This document shows, piece by piece, positions 16,581 to 25,584 of a stretch of 64,000 bases of DNA. The DNA is taken from assembly GCA_036396795.1 (NCBI GenBank), contig DASWKF010000002.1, positions 1 to 64,000 on the forward strand, given 5' to 3'. The stretch is from JAHEEM01 sp036396795 (GTDB taxonomy: Bacteria > Pseudomonadota > Gammaproteobacteria > Steroidobacterales > Rariloculaceae). The position numbers and the translations under genes were made by a program. The number at the start of each line of letters is the position of its first letter. The first letter of the stretch is position 1. Under the pieces are notes generated by a model. The model was given only the letters and a program-made list of their open reading frames with translations, made no database searches and had not been told where the DNA came from.

Positions 16581-17117
16581 CTATTCGACGCGCCGCACCC
16601 TGACCGCGCGGTTGACGCCCTCGACGCTCAACCGGTAAGTATTGAATGCACCGCGGCGAATCGTCACCGGCGGCGCCTGAGCCTGAAAGACCAGGCGGCC
16701 GGCCTCCGCCTGCCGCCAGACCTGGCCGTTCTCGAGCACGAACTCGGTATTGCCCCGCCAGCCCGTGAACTCCCCGACCAGCCGGCTGTGCATTTCCTCG
16801 GGTCCCATGGATGCGCCGCCGTCGACGAGCTCCGCGCCGAAAGCCTCGACGTCGTCGGCAGCGGGCTCGGTTGCAACGGGCGCCGCTGCTGTGGGCGTCT
16901 CGCTTTCCTGGTTCCGGGCCGCGCCCACGGCGCTCCGGGCGAGCGCATCGAAGCAGGCGAGCCGCGCGGCGTCGGCGGCGATCTCAGCGCAACGGCGAAG
17001 CTCGCTATCGGCCACCGCCGGTTGAGCCTCGGCGGCGGCCGAGGCGAGCAGCGCGCCGGCGGTGACCGCGAACGCCGTGAGAAAGCTACACCTGGCGTCG
17101 TTTGCGCGCATATCCAA
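16581..17117 (-). CDS. Exported hypothetical protein
   Basis: A 178-residue protein with a signal peptide (about residues 8-32, ending AAAEAQ). A short LRRCAEIAADAARLACFDALAR segment follows; its pair of cysteines 13 residues apart could form a disulfide. After an Ala/Pro/Glu-rich linker comes a C-terminal beta-rich part (FTGWRGNTEFVLENGQVWRQ...VTIRRGAFNTYRLSVEGVNRAVRVRRV). The cysteine segment and the VWRQ...VRVRR ending occur in many small periplasmic proteins of unknown function. It is read after the TonB receptor terminator, so it is probably separate from that gene. Confidence 0.7.
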   Translation of the reverse strand: MDMRANDARCSFLTAFAVTAGALLASAAAEAQPAVADSELRRCAEIAADAARLACFDALARSAVGAARNQESETPTAAAPVATEPAADDVEAFGAELVDGGASMGPEEMHSRLVGEFTGWRGNTEFVLENGQVWRQAEAGRLVFQAQAPPVTIRRGAFNTYRLSVEGVNRAVRVRRVE

Positions 17118-17130
17118 GCCCAGCGAAAGT

Positions 17131-17160
17131 GAGAAAAGCTGCCGGCCTTGAGCCGGCAGC
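17131..17160 (-). terminator. Intrinsic terminator after the TonB-dependent receptor
   Basis: A 9-base perfect stem (GCTGCCGGC at 17138-17146 with 17152-17160) has a 5-base loop. On the minus strand it is followed by TTTTCTC. It lies 42 bases after the receptor stop codon. Confidence 0.8.
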
Positions 17161-17201
17161 TCGAGAGAGTACCGACGGCGTACTTCGGTTGCGATCGGTG
17201 C

Positions 17202-19874
17202 CTAGAAGCTGTGCCGATAGCTCAGGTAGGGCACGCGTCCGTCGAAGCCGTAGATCTCGCTGTTGAACACCTGCGCCGTGTCGTTGAACGGATCGAGCGG
17301 CGGATCCTCGTCGGCGATATTCAGCACGCCGAGAACCAGCCGGCCGTTCTCGATGACGTCCCATGCCCACTGGACGTCGGTCGTCGTCATCGAGTTGACC
17401 TTGTCCTCGTTGGAGTTCGTGTAGCCGTCGATATGGTTCACGATCAGCGAGACCGTGTGATTGCCGCGAGCCCACTCCGTGACGAGCACCGAGCGGAACT
17501 CGGGCTTGTCCTGCTGCCCGGCTTCGTCTTCGATCAGATCAGTCGGCGTGGTCTGCTCGAGCGCTTCGAGGATATGTGAATGGATCACGCGAAAATTGAG
17601 GTCGCCGGCGTTTCCTGACAGCGGCAGGTTGTAATCGAAGCGGATGTCGAGACCCGTGTAGTCCTGTCGCGCGAGATTGAGCCAGGGTCTCGTGATGCCG
17701 CAACCTTCCGTTTGACCGGGCAGGCAGTTGCTGATCGCGCCTGACGCATCACGCGTGATGCTCGCGCCCACCGGCAGCTCTCGCCCTTCAAACTCGAGGT
17801 CGATCAGGTTTTGTGCCGTCGGGATCGTCAGCGCCTCGGTGATGTCGATGTTCCAGTAATCGGCCGACACGCTCATGCGGTCGTTGGCCCAGCCGACGCC
17901 GAGGTTGTAAGACTCCGAGAGCTCCGGCGCCAACTGGTCGTTGCCGCCCGAGAACGAGTCCACCTGGTCGTCCGTGCAGGGAACGATGTTCTCTTGCTCG
18001 CAGAACACCCGATCGACCGCAGGCTCCGCCGAGAATGACGTCGCACTGTAGAGGTTGGTCATGTTCGGTGCGCGGAAGCCTTCGCCCCAGGACGCGCGGA
18101 ACAGCCAGCTCTCGTTCGGCCGGTAGCGCAACGCCAGGAACGGCGTCGTCTCTGAGCCCGCAGAATCATCGTAATCGTCATAGCGCGCGGCGACGCTGAG
18201 CTCGAGGGTATCGGTCAACGGCAATAGTGTCTCGGCGAATACCGCATAGTTGCTTCGCTCGCCCGCGGTGCTGTTGCCGGCGCTACCGATGACGTCCTGC
18301 GCCTCGCGCGCGGGGTCATAGATGTCGCGGAATTCCTGGTCGAAGTACTCGGTACCGACCGCCCAGCCGATCGGCCCGGCCGGGAGCTCGCCGGCGTCGA
18401 AGCTCACCGAGCCGCCGACGCGCTTGTAGTCGGTCTCGATGTCCCGCGTTATGGTGTGCCGAAACTGCGCATAGGCGTCGTCGTTGGCGGGGCTCAGCGG
18501 GTCGAGCGGGTTGTACGTGCCGTTCGCCACGGCCGCTTCGACGGCGCTGGTCCTGACGTAGTTGTAGCCACGCGATTTGCCCGTGTACACGGTCGTCCCG
18601 GCCCAGACATTCCAGTCGAACATCCCGGCGGTGCCCTCGAACGTGAGCTGATTGTCGAACAGCACGTTGGTGTCTTGGTCGTCGCGGGGGCCGACTCCGA
18701 CGAAACGGTGCAGCAGCACCGCGTCTATGGCGGGATTGACGCCGTCGCAATCGAGCGTGTTGATGCCTTGAAGATCCTGCCAGGCCGGGTCGAGATTCGG
18801 GATCTGATCGAGGTCGATGCAGAAACCGCCGATCGCTGCCGCATATCGGCCGAAAGCCTCGACTTGACTGTAGGTGCCCGTGTACGTTGCCGTGATGTCC
18901 GGGGTGATCTCATAGGACGCGTTGATGAACACGCTGTCGCGGCTGACGTCTTGAGTCTCGCCGGCGATGGCCGCGTAGGCATAGGCGCAGGATTGATTGG
19001 GACCGTCCTGATAGAGACCGGCGAACAGCGGATTGCCGTTGGCATCGACGACATTGTCGCAATTCGGATCGCCGCGGTCCGGTCCGCCGTTACCGCCGTC
19101 GCCGAAGAAATCGAGCAAGGTGTTACCGCCGTCGTTGATGCCTTCGGTCGTGCCCAGGTTGACGCCGTCGCCGAAGTCGGGCGCGCTGAATGGGCGGTCG
19201 CGGCTGAAGATCATGTCCTTCTTGTAGGTCTCGGCGGAGACGATGAAGCTGCCGCGGCCCGTCGAGCTGCCGAACACGATCGAGGATCCTTGCGTGTCCG
19301 CGCCTTCCTGGCTCGGCCGGCCGAAGCCGGTTCGCAGCTGCACGCCCTCGAAATCATCGCGCAGGATGAGGTTGATGACGCCGCCGATCGCGTCCGAGCC
19401 GTAGATCGCCGAGGCGCTGTCGGTCAGGATCTCGATGCGCTCGACCGCCTCGAGCGGGATCGTGTTGAGGTCGATGGCCTGATCGGCCGTGACCGGAGAG
19501 TTCGGCAACCGCCGGCCGTTCAGCAGTACCAGGGTGCGCGTCGAGCCGAGCCCCTTGAGGCCGACGAGCGCTTGGCCGCCGAAGGAGTTACCGGAGGTCT
19601 CGCGGAACTCGCCGAAAGTGTTGTAGGTGGTGCTGCGAAGCACGTCGGAGACGGTCGGCTGGCCGCTGCGCTCGATGTCCTCGCGGCTGATCACGGTCAG
19701 CGGCCGCGCCGCCTCGACGTCGAGGCGGCTGATTCTCGTGCCGGTGGTGACGATCCTGCCGAGCTGGGCCGGATCTTCCTGTTGGCCGAAGGCGCTGGGG
19801 CTGACCGTAATCGTAGCGGCTACGCCGACGCCCAATGCTGCCCGTACGGCATCACGTATCAAGGTGTTGCTCAT
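17202..19874 (-). CDS. TonB-dependent outer-membrane receptor
   Basis: An 890-residue protein with an N-terminal signal peptide (about residues 1-30) and an RIVTTGTRISR segment in place of a classical TonB box. The plug domain follows (PLTVISREDIERSGQPTVSDVLR, LVLLNGRRLP, VERIEILTDSASAIYGSDAIGGVINLI), then a large beta-barrel ending in YLSYRHSF with the terminal aromatic residue used for barrel assembly. The barrel has pairs of cysteines in extracellular-loop-like segments. Receptors of this plug type take up peptides, glycans or other large ligands; no siderophore or B12 link is visible nearby. GGAGA precedes the ATG, and an intrinsic terminator follows the stop. Confidence 0.93.
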   Translation of the reverse strand: MSNTLIRDAVRAALGVGVAATITVSPSAFGQQEDPAQLGRIVTTGTRISRLDVEAARPLTVISREDIERSGQPTVSDVLRSTTYNTFGEFRETSGNSFGGQALVGLKGLGSTRTLVLLNGRRLPNSPVTADQAIDLNTIPLEAVERIEILTDSASAIYGSDAIGGVINLILRDDFEGVQLRTGFGRPSQEGADTQGSSIVFGSSTGRGSFIVSAETYKKDMIFSRDRPFSAPDFGDGVNLGTTEGINDGGNTLLDFFGDGGNGGPDRGDPNCDNVVDANGNPLFAGLYQDGPNQSCAYAYAAIAGETQDVSRDSVFINASYEITPDITATYTGTYSQVEAFGRYAAAIGGFCIDLDQIPNLDPAWQDLQGINTLDCDGVNPAIDAVLLHRFVGVGPRDDQDTNVLFDNQLTFEGTAGMFDWNVWAGTTVYTGKSRGYNYVRTSAVEAAVANGTYNPLDPLSPANDDAYAQFRHTITRDIETDYKRVGGSVSFDAGELPAGPIGWAVGTEYFDQEFRDIYDPAREAQDVIGSAGNSTAGERSNYAVFAETLLPLTDTLELSVAARYDDYDDSAGSETTPFLALRYRPNESWLFRASWGEGFRAPNMTNLYSATSFSAEPAVDRVFCEQENIVPCTDDQVDSFSGGNDQLAPELSESYNLGVGWANDRMSVSADYWNIDITEALTIPTAQNLIDLEFEGRELPVGASITRDASGAISNCLPGQTEGCGITRPWLNLARQDYTGLDIRFDYNLPLSGNAGDLNFRVIHSHILEALEQTTPTDLIEDEAGQQDKPEFRSVLVTEWARGNHTVSLIVNHIDGYTNSNEDKVNSMTTTDVQWAWDVIENGRLVLGVLNIADEDPPLDPFNDTAQVFNSEIYGFDGRVPYLSYRHSF

Positions 19875-20375
19875 CGAGATTCTCCTTCAAGAGCCGAAGG
19901 TATTGATGATGGTTCAAACGCCCGCAAGCTCGGGCTCCCCAAAGCTCACACCGGAACCCGGTGAAACCAATCCCGGATCCGGTAGTATTGCGGCGGATCT
20001 TAGCATAGGGCCGCACGGATGTTGCTCCGCAATGACAACCATATAGCCTTTTTGTCTGAGGATAGGTGATTCTTCGTCACTCGACGCTTAAGCTGCGTGA
20101 TCGCACGCGTTCAGTCGCTGCGGGCAGTGATAATCAAGGCCGTCGGCGCTTCGCGCTTTGAACCTTCTGGGCCTTTCAGAGCCCAGAGTCGCGGATACTC
20201 GAGGCCGGCTCGGGTATTTGTTGCAAACACGCAACATGAATGGTCTGGCGAGCGCGGCCCCCGCGCTCGTCCGGCGGCGCCTCGAATCGACGCCTGGCCG
20301 TAGAAATCTGCGATGCTGCCGGCATGGTGGCGTTCCGGGGGCGCCGCTAGAATGACTCCTTTTTTGAATCAACGC
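19875..20375. other. Intergenic region between divergent TonB receptor and moxR, with two inverted repeats
   Basis: Five hundred bases without a credible gene. Two short palindromic elements stand out: TCTGGGC/GCCCAGA at 20166-20172 and 20181-20187 (8-base loop), and TGTTGC-AAACAC-GCAACA at 20219-20236. A TAGAAT -10-like hexamer at 20348-20353 lies 22 bases before the moxR start. The rest is unremarkable. Confidence 0.5.
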
Positions 20376-21350
20376 ATGTCGCTACAGGAAAAATTCCGGG
20401 ATCTGAAGGCTCATCTCGACGCGCTGGTAGTCGGTCAGCAGACGTTGCTGGATCGCATGCTGGTCGCCTTGCTCTGCGACGGGCATTTGCTCGTCGAAGG
20501 CGCGCCGGGGCTTGCGAAGACACGCGCGATCAAGGTCCTGAGCCACAGCGTCGAAGGCGACTTTCATCGGCTGCAGTTCACGCCCGATCTGCTGCCGGCC
20601 GACCTCACGGGCACGGAGATCTACCGGCCGCAGGACGGTTCCTTCGTATTCAGGAAGGGGCCGCTGTTCCACAACCTGATCCTCGCCGACGAGGTCAATC
20701 GCGCGCCCGCCAAAGTTCAGTCGGCGCTGCTCGAAGCCATGGGAGAGCGGCAAATCACCGTCGGCTCCGTCACTTATCCGTTGCCGGAGCTCTTCATGGT
20801 CATGGCGACGCAAAACCCCATCGAGCAGGAAGGAACCTACCCGTTGCCGGAGGCACAGCTCGACCGTTTTCTGCTGCACGTGCTCGTCGACTATCCGAAC
20901 GCCGACGGCGAGCGTGCGATCCTCGACCTCAATCGCCGCGAGGCACGGCGCGCCGCGAGCGATGCCGATCTCTTCAGGCCGCCGGAGGTGCTCTCGCAAC
21001 AGGATGTGATGACCGCCCGCCAGGAGGTGCTCGGCCTGCATCTCGCCGAGCCGCTCCAGGACTATGTCGTTCAGGTGGTTCTCGCGACGCGAAAGCCCGA
21101 GCGTTACGGGGAGGAGCTCAAAGGTCTGCTGCAATACGGAGCGAGCCCCCGCGCAACGCTGGCCTTGGACAGATGCGCGCGCGCGCAGGCCTGGCTCGAC
21201 GGCCGCGACTACGTCACGCCCATCGATATACAGGAAATGGCCCACGACGTTCTGCGGCATCGAATCCAGCTGAGCTTCGAGGCCGAAGCCGCAGGACGCA
21301 CCGCGGACGAGATCATCGCCAGCTTGCTCGCCCGGGTGGGTGTGCCGTAA
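20376..21350 (+). CDS. MoxR family AAA+ ATPase
   Basis: 324 residues from ATG 20376 (MSLQEKF...). An ATG 24 bases upstream lies inside the TAGAAT -10 and is less likely. Walker A is GAPGLAKT (about residue 43), Walker B LILADEVNRAP, followed by sensor-1 (MATQNPIEQEGTYPLPEAQLDRF), which is diagnostic of MoxR proteins. MoxR ATPases act as chaperones that mature or activate partners carrying VWA domains, and two VWA proteins are encoded downstream. It opens a six-gene operon with 1-8 base overlaps. Confidence 0.93.
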   Translation: MSLQEKFRDLKAHLDALVVGQQTLLDRMLVALLCDGHLLVEGAPGLAKTRAIKVLSHSVEGDFHRLQFTPDLLPADLTGTEIYRPQDGSFVFRKGPLFHNLILADEVNRAPAKVQSALLEAMGERQITVGSVTYPLPELFMVMATQNPIEQEGTYPLPEAQLDRFLLHVLVDYPNADGERAILDLNRREARRAASDADLFRPPEVLSQQDVMTARQEVLGLHLAEPLQDYVVQVVLATRKPERYGEELKGLLQYGASPRATLALDRCARAQAWLDGRDYVTPIDIQEMAHDVLRHRIQLSFEAEAAGRTADEIIASLLARVGVP

Positions 21351-22303
21351 TGAGCGTGTCGGCCGGCTCGAGCATGACTGCCACGCGCTCGCCGGCGCGC
21401 ATCGAGCTTGCCGAGCTCATTAGATTACGGCCGGCCGGTGAGTCGATCGAGCTCGCGACCCTGCGCGCTCGCGCATCCTCGACCGGCGGCCATCTTTCGC
21501 CGTACAAGGGCCGCGGCGTCGAGTTCGAGGAAGCGCGTCCCTACGAGGAAGGCGACGACCTGCGCACGATCGACTGGCGCGTGACCGCGCGAACCGGAAA
21601 GCCGTACACCAAGGTTTTTCGCGAGGAGCGCGACAGGCCGGTCATCGTCTGGCTCGACATGCGCCGGCCGATGATGTTCGCAACCCACGGCGCGTTCAAG
21701 GCGGTCAGGGCGGGCCAGGCGGCGGCTTTGATCGCCTGGAGCACCGTCGCGCACGGCGACCGGCTCGGCGGCCTGGTGTTCTGCGAAGGCGAGCATCTCG
21801 AGTTGCGCCCGAGGCTCGGGCGCGGCGCGGCCTTGCGCCTGCTGCAGGCGATCAGCCAACCCGGGCGTTGGCCGGGGACAGTTGCGGGAGACGAGCCTGA
21901 CGTCGATGCGGATGCCGACGGCGAGCGGGCCTTGCTGCGCCTGTCGCGCGTCGCGCGGCCCGGCAGCATGGTGTTCATGCTCAGCGATTTCCGCAATCTC
22001 GGCCCGGTGCTCGAACGCCACTTACGGCAGCTGGCCAGGCACTGCGACGTCTTTCTGCTCCACTTCCATGATCCGCTCGAGCGTGATTTGCCGCCGCCCG
22101 GGCGTTACCGCATCGAGTCCGGCGCGCGCAGCTTTACTATCGAGACCGAGGACGCCGCGGCGCGCGAGCGCTACCGGGCGCAGTTCGAGGAACGGCGCGC
22201 GCGTCTCGTCGAACTTGCGCGCGCGCAGAGCATCTCATTGCTGGAGTGCTCGACCCTGGACGATCCTCGCAAGGTACTGGCGCTGCGGTTCAAGAGCCGA
22301 TGA
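21350..22303 (+). CDS. DUF58 domain protein of the Bat operon
   Basis: 317 residues. The ATG at 21350 overlaps the moxR stop (TAATG). The core contains the DUF58 signature HLSPYKGRGVEFEEARPYEEGDDLRTIDWRVTARTGKPYTKVFREERDRPV, then a VWA-like half (VIVWLDMRRPMMF, MVFMLSDFRNLGPVLERHLRQLARHCDVFLLHFHDPLE). DUF58 proteins are constant partners of MoxR ATPases and are thought to recruit or present substrates; the biochemical role is unproven. Confidence 0.9.
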   Translation: MSVSAGSSMTATRSPARIELAELIRLRPAGESIELATLRARASSTGGHLSPYKGRGVEFEEARPYEEGDDLRTIDWRVTARTGKPYTKVFREERDRPVIVWLDMRRPMMFATHGAFKAVRAGQAAALIAWSTVAHGDRLGGLVFCEGEHLELRPRLGRGAALRLLQAISQPGRWPGTVAGDEPDVDADADGERALLRLSRVARPGSMVFMLSDFRNLGPVLERHLRQLARHCDVFLLHFHDPLERDLPPPGRYRIESGARSFTIETEDAAARERYRAQFEERRARLVELARAQSISLLECSTLDDPRKVLALRFKSR

Positions 22304-22788
22304 ATCCGACCTTCGATCCGGCACAACTGCCGCTCCGCGACATCCATCTGCCCGACGCGATCGGCTGGTGGCCGCCGGCCGCGGGCTGGTGGTTGCTCGG
22401 CGCCGTGCTGATCGCAGCTGCCCTGGGCATGGGCGTGCGGCTCTATTCACAGCGCCGCCATCGCGCCGCGCGCCGCAGCCTCGATGCGCTGCTCGTCGCA
22501 CTGCGCAACGGCGAGGATCCGCTCGCTTGCGCGCAGCAGGCGTCCATCGTGCTGCGACGTTTCGCGATGTCGGTGAGCCCGGCACGCGACGAGGTTGCGG
22601 GCATGACGGGCAAGCCCTGGACGGAATATCTCGACCGCAAGGCGCCGCGACTGGCGTTGGGTCATACAGCCGCGGCGAAGCTGCTCGATCTCCCCTACGT
22701 CCCACCCGCGGAGGTCACGCTGGAGCAGGCGACCGAGTTCTGCCGCCTCTGCACGGCCTGGGTCCGAGCACAGCCTGGGAGGGCATGA
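22300..22788 (+). CDS. DUF4381 domain membrane protein of the Bat operon
   Basis: A 162-residue protein starting at ATG 22300, overlapping the DUF58 stop as ATGA. Residues 10-25 read LPLRDIHLPDAIGWWPPA, the characteristic DUF4381 opening. One transmembrane helix follows (GWWLLGAVLIAAALGMGVRLY), then a cytoplasmic helical domain with ILRRFAMS and a C-terminal AxxFCRLCxxWVR. It is probably a small membrane adaptor in the MoxR/BatA complex, inferred from its invariable context. Confidence 0.88.
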   Translation: MNPTFDPAQLPLRDIHLPDAIGWWPPAAGWWLLGAVLIAAALGMGVRLYSQRRHRAARRSLDALLVALRNGEDPLACAQQASIVLRRFAMSVSPARDEVAGMTGKPWTEYLDRKAPRLALGHTAAAKLLDLPYVPPAEVTLEQATEFCRLCTAWVRAQPGRA

Positions 22789-23816
22789 GCATGTGGCAGC
22801 TCGCCTGGCCGTGGATGTTGTTGCTCGCGCCGCTGGCCTGGATCGTGCGGCGCTATGTTGCGCCGGATCACCAAGACAAAGACGCCGCGCTGCGCGCGCC
22901 GCTGGCGCGCGAGTTTGCGGTCGCGGTGGGGCAGGGGCGCCTCGGCGGCGCGCGACCCTGGCGTTTGGGGCTCCTGACCGCCATCTGGGCGCTGGTGATC
23001 CTGGCGGCGGCGCGGCCGCAGCATATCGGCGAGCCGGTTGCGTTGCCCGTAACCGGGCGCGACCTGCTCATGGCCGTGGATCTCTCGGGCTCGATGGAGG
23101 AAAGGGATTTTCAGCTCGACGGCGAGTGGGTGGATCGGCTGACGGCGACTAAAGCCGTGGCCGGGGATTTCATCGAGCGGCGCGTCGGCGACCGCATCGG
23201 GCTCATATTATTCGGGCGCGAAACTTATTTGCAGACGCCGCTGACCTTCGACCGTGCGACCGTTCAAACCCTGCTCGACGAAGCCGTCATCGGTCTCGCG
23301 GGCACCGAGACCGCGATCGGCGACGCCATTGGGCTTGCGATCAGGACCCTGACCGATGCCGGCATCGAGCAGAACCGCCGCGTCCTGATCTTGCTGACCG
23401 ACGGCGCCAACACCGCGGGTGCCGTCGAGCCTCTCAAGGCGGCCGAGCTCGCGCGACAGCGCGGCATGGTCATCTATACGATCGGCATCGGCGCGGACGC
23501 GATGCTGGTGCGCTCGCTTTTCGGCGTGCGGCAGGTGAACCCGTCGGCGGATCTCGATGAGCAGACGTTGACGACGATCGCGGCAGGAACGGGCGGCGCG
23601 TATTTCAGGGCGCGTGACGTCGAAGCCTTCGACCGCATCTACGAGATTCTCGACCAGCTCGAGCCGGCCGCCGCCGAGGAAAGCGGCTTCAGGCCGGTGA
23701 TCGAGTATTTCTATTGGCCGTTGGGCGGCGCGCTATTGCTCGCCTTGGGCTGGGCGATCGCCGCCGCGATCAAGCCGCTCAAGATGTCGGCGCGGCGGGA
23801 GCTCAGGCATGCTTGA
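22785..23816 (+). CDS. batA: BatA-type von Willebrand factor A membrane protein
   Basis: 343 residues from ATG 22785, overlapping the previous stop (ATGA). There is an N-terminal transmembrane helix with WPWMLLLAPLAWIVRR, a second one near residue 60-80 (LGLLTAIWALVILAA), then a VWA domain with the MIDAS motif DLSGSM, a threonine (TETAIGDA) and ILLTDGANT. A C-terminal helix (PLGGALLLALGWAIAAAI) anchors the end. BatA proteins are inner-membrane, metal-binding VWA proteins linked to MoxR; in other bacteria Bat operons relate to oxidative or envelope stress and aerotolerance. Confidence 0.92.
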   Translation: MSMWQLAWPWMLLLAPLAWIVRRYVAPDHQDKDAALRAPLAREFAVAVGQGRLGGARPWRLGLLTAIWALVILAAARPQHIGEPVALPVTGRDLLMAVDLSGSMEERDFQLDGEWVDRLTATKAVAGDFIERRVGDRIGLILFGRETYLQTPLTFDRATVQTLLDEAVIGLAGTETAIGDAIGLAIRTLTDAGIEQNRRVLILLTDGANTAGAVEPLKAAELARQRGMVIYTIGIGADAMLVRSLFGVRQVNPSADLDEQTLTTIAAGTGGAYFRARDVEAFDRIYEILDQLEPAAAEESGFRPVIEYFYWPLGGALLLALGWAIAAAIKPLKMSARRELRHA

Positions 23817-25584
23817 GCTGCATTTCTTGCGGCCGCTGTGGCTCGCGCTGCTGCCGCCGACCGTTTGGCTCGCGTGGCGTCTCACGCGCTCGAGCAGCCG
23901 CGGCGGGCGCTGGCGCAGCGTCGTCGACGCCGCCTTGCAGCCGTACGTGCTCACGGGCGGCGAAGTGGCGCTGCGCCAGCGCCGGACGATGTTTTCTGCC
24001 GCGGTCGCCGGCGCGGCTTTGGCGACGTTGGCGCTCGCCGGACCGACCTGGGAACGGCAGCCCGTGCCGGCATTCAGATCCGACGAGGCCCTGGTCGTGG
24101 TGTTGGATCTGTCTCGCTCGATGGATGCCGCCGATCTCGAGCCGAGCAGATTGGCGCGCGCCAAGCTCAAGCTGCTCGATCTTCTCGAGCGCCGGGAGTC
24201 CGGTCAAACCGGCTTGGTGGTGTTCTCGGCGCATGCGTTCACGGTCACGCCGCTGACGACGGATACACGCAATATCGCCGCCCTGGTCACGAGCTTGTCG
24301 ACGGACATCATGCCGAGCCGCGGGAGCTATCCGGAAGCGGGTTTGAGCAAGGGAGCGCAACTGTTGCGGCAAACGGGCATGACGCGGGGCGAGTTGCTGT
24401 TGATCAGCGACGCGGAGGTATCGTCGGCGGCCGAGCAAGTCGCCGCGGATCTCCGCACCGAGGGCTACCGGATCCATGTGCTCGCGGTCGGAACCGAGGA
24501 GAGCGCGCCGATCCCGGAGAGCGGCGGCGGATTTCTGACCGACCGCGAGGGTCGCGTGGTCGTGCCGCAGTTCGATGCCCGCGGCTTGCGGCGGCTGTCG
24601 GTCGTCGGCGGCGGACGATTTGCGATCTTAGCCAACGACGATCGCGATCTCGATACCCTGCTCGGTGCGGAACAGCAGTCCGGCGCGGCGTTGGAAGAGT
24701 CGGCCGACGAGCAACGCTATCGAACCGATCTCTGGCAGGACCGGGGCCTGTGGTTGACCTTGCTCTTGATCCCGCTGATCGCGTTTTCGTTTCGGCGCGG
24801 GTGGATCGTGCTCGGGGCGCTGTGGCTGACGCTGCCGGGGAGTCCGGCACACGCGCTCGAATGGGCGGATTTGTGGCTTCGAGCCGACCAGCGAGGGCAG
24901 CGCGCATTCGGGGCCGATGACCCGCGCCGCGCCGCGGAGCTGTTCGAGGATCCGGCTTGGGCGGCCGCGGCGCGTTACCGCGCGGGCGATTACGCTGAAA
25001 GCGCCGAACTCCTGGACGGCATGGATACTGCGCAGGCCCATTATAATCGCGGCAACGCGCTCGCCCGCTCGGGAGAATTCGCCGCCGCAATCGAGGCCTA
25101 CGACCACGCCCTGGAGATCGTCCCCGAGCACGAGGATGCGCGTTTCAACCGCGACCTGCTCAGGCGGCAGTCTGCCGAATCCCAAAGCCAGCCGCAGCAA
25201 GGCAATGCGGACGCCGAGGACCAGCAGTCGCAACCCAATCAGGCTTCCGCCGAGCAACCTCCCCCGAACCAGCCCAGCGAGCCGCAGCGACCCGAGAGCC
25301 AGCCGACGTCGCCCGAGGATACGCAACAGGTCGACGCCACCCAGGCGGCTACCGAGGGCGAGCCGGGCGAAGAGCTTCAGAACCCGCAGGACTCCGAGCC
25401 GCTGCCGAGCCCGGCGGAGCTCGAGGAGTGGACCTCGGAGCAGGCCGCGGACCAGTGGTTGCGGCGTATTCCGCAGGATCCCGGCGGCTTGCTGAGGCGC
25501 AAGTTCCTGTTCCAGTACCAACGTCTGGGGGTCGACCAGGACGGCAACTACATATGGCCGGGCGACGAGGCACAGCCATGGTGA
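23809..25584 (+). CDS. batB: BatB/BatC-type fusion: VWA domain plus TPR membrane protein
   Basis: 591 residues, overlapping batA by 8 bases. Residues 1-90 give two N-terminal membrane segments. The VWA domain contains MIDAS DLSRSM (about residue 102) and LLLISDAE. Helices near residue 310-350 re-enter the membrane. A TPR block follows (AHYNRGNALARSGEFAAAIEAYDHALEIVPEHEDARFNRDLL), and then a low-complexity tail of about 100 residues rich in Gln, Pro, Glu and Ser before a conserved end (QWLRRIPQDPGGLLRRKFLFQYQ). That end motif is typical of BatC-like TPR proteins, so this is a natural batB-batC fusion. Confidence 0.92.
   Translation: MLELHFLRPLWLALLPPTVWLAWRLTRSSSRGGRWRSVVDAALQPYVLTGGEVALRQRRTMFSAAVAGAALATLALAGPTWERQPVPAFRSDEALVVVLDLSRSMDAADLEPSRLARAKLKLLDLLERRESGQTGLVVFSAHAFTVTPLTTDTRNIAALVTSLSTDIMPSRGSYPEAGLSKGAQLLRQTGMTRGELLLISDAEVSSAAEQVAADLRTEGYRIHVLAVGTEESAPIPESGGGFLTDREGRVVVPQFDARGLRRLSVVGGGRFAILANDDRDLDTLLGAEQQSGAALEESADEQRYRTDLWQDRGLWLTLLLIPLIAFSFRRGWIVLGALWLTLPGSPAHALEWADLWLRADQRGQRAFGADDPRRAAELFEDPAWAAAARYRAGDYAESAELLDGMDTAQAHYNRGNALARSGEFAAAIEAYDHALEIVPEHEDARFNRDLLRRQSAESQSQPQQGNADAEDQQSQPNQASAEQPPPNQPSEPQRPESQPTSPEDTQQVDATQAATEGEPGEELQNPQDSEPLPSPAELEEWTSEQAADQWLRRIPQDPGGLLRRKFLFQYQRLGVDQDGNYIWPGDEAQPW

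Noticed and set aside
20088..20372. Small open frames between the TonB receptor and moxR
   Set aside because: Arg/Pro-rich, overlapping on both strands, with no ribosome-binding site or family resemblance.
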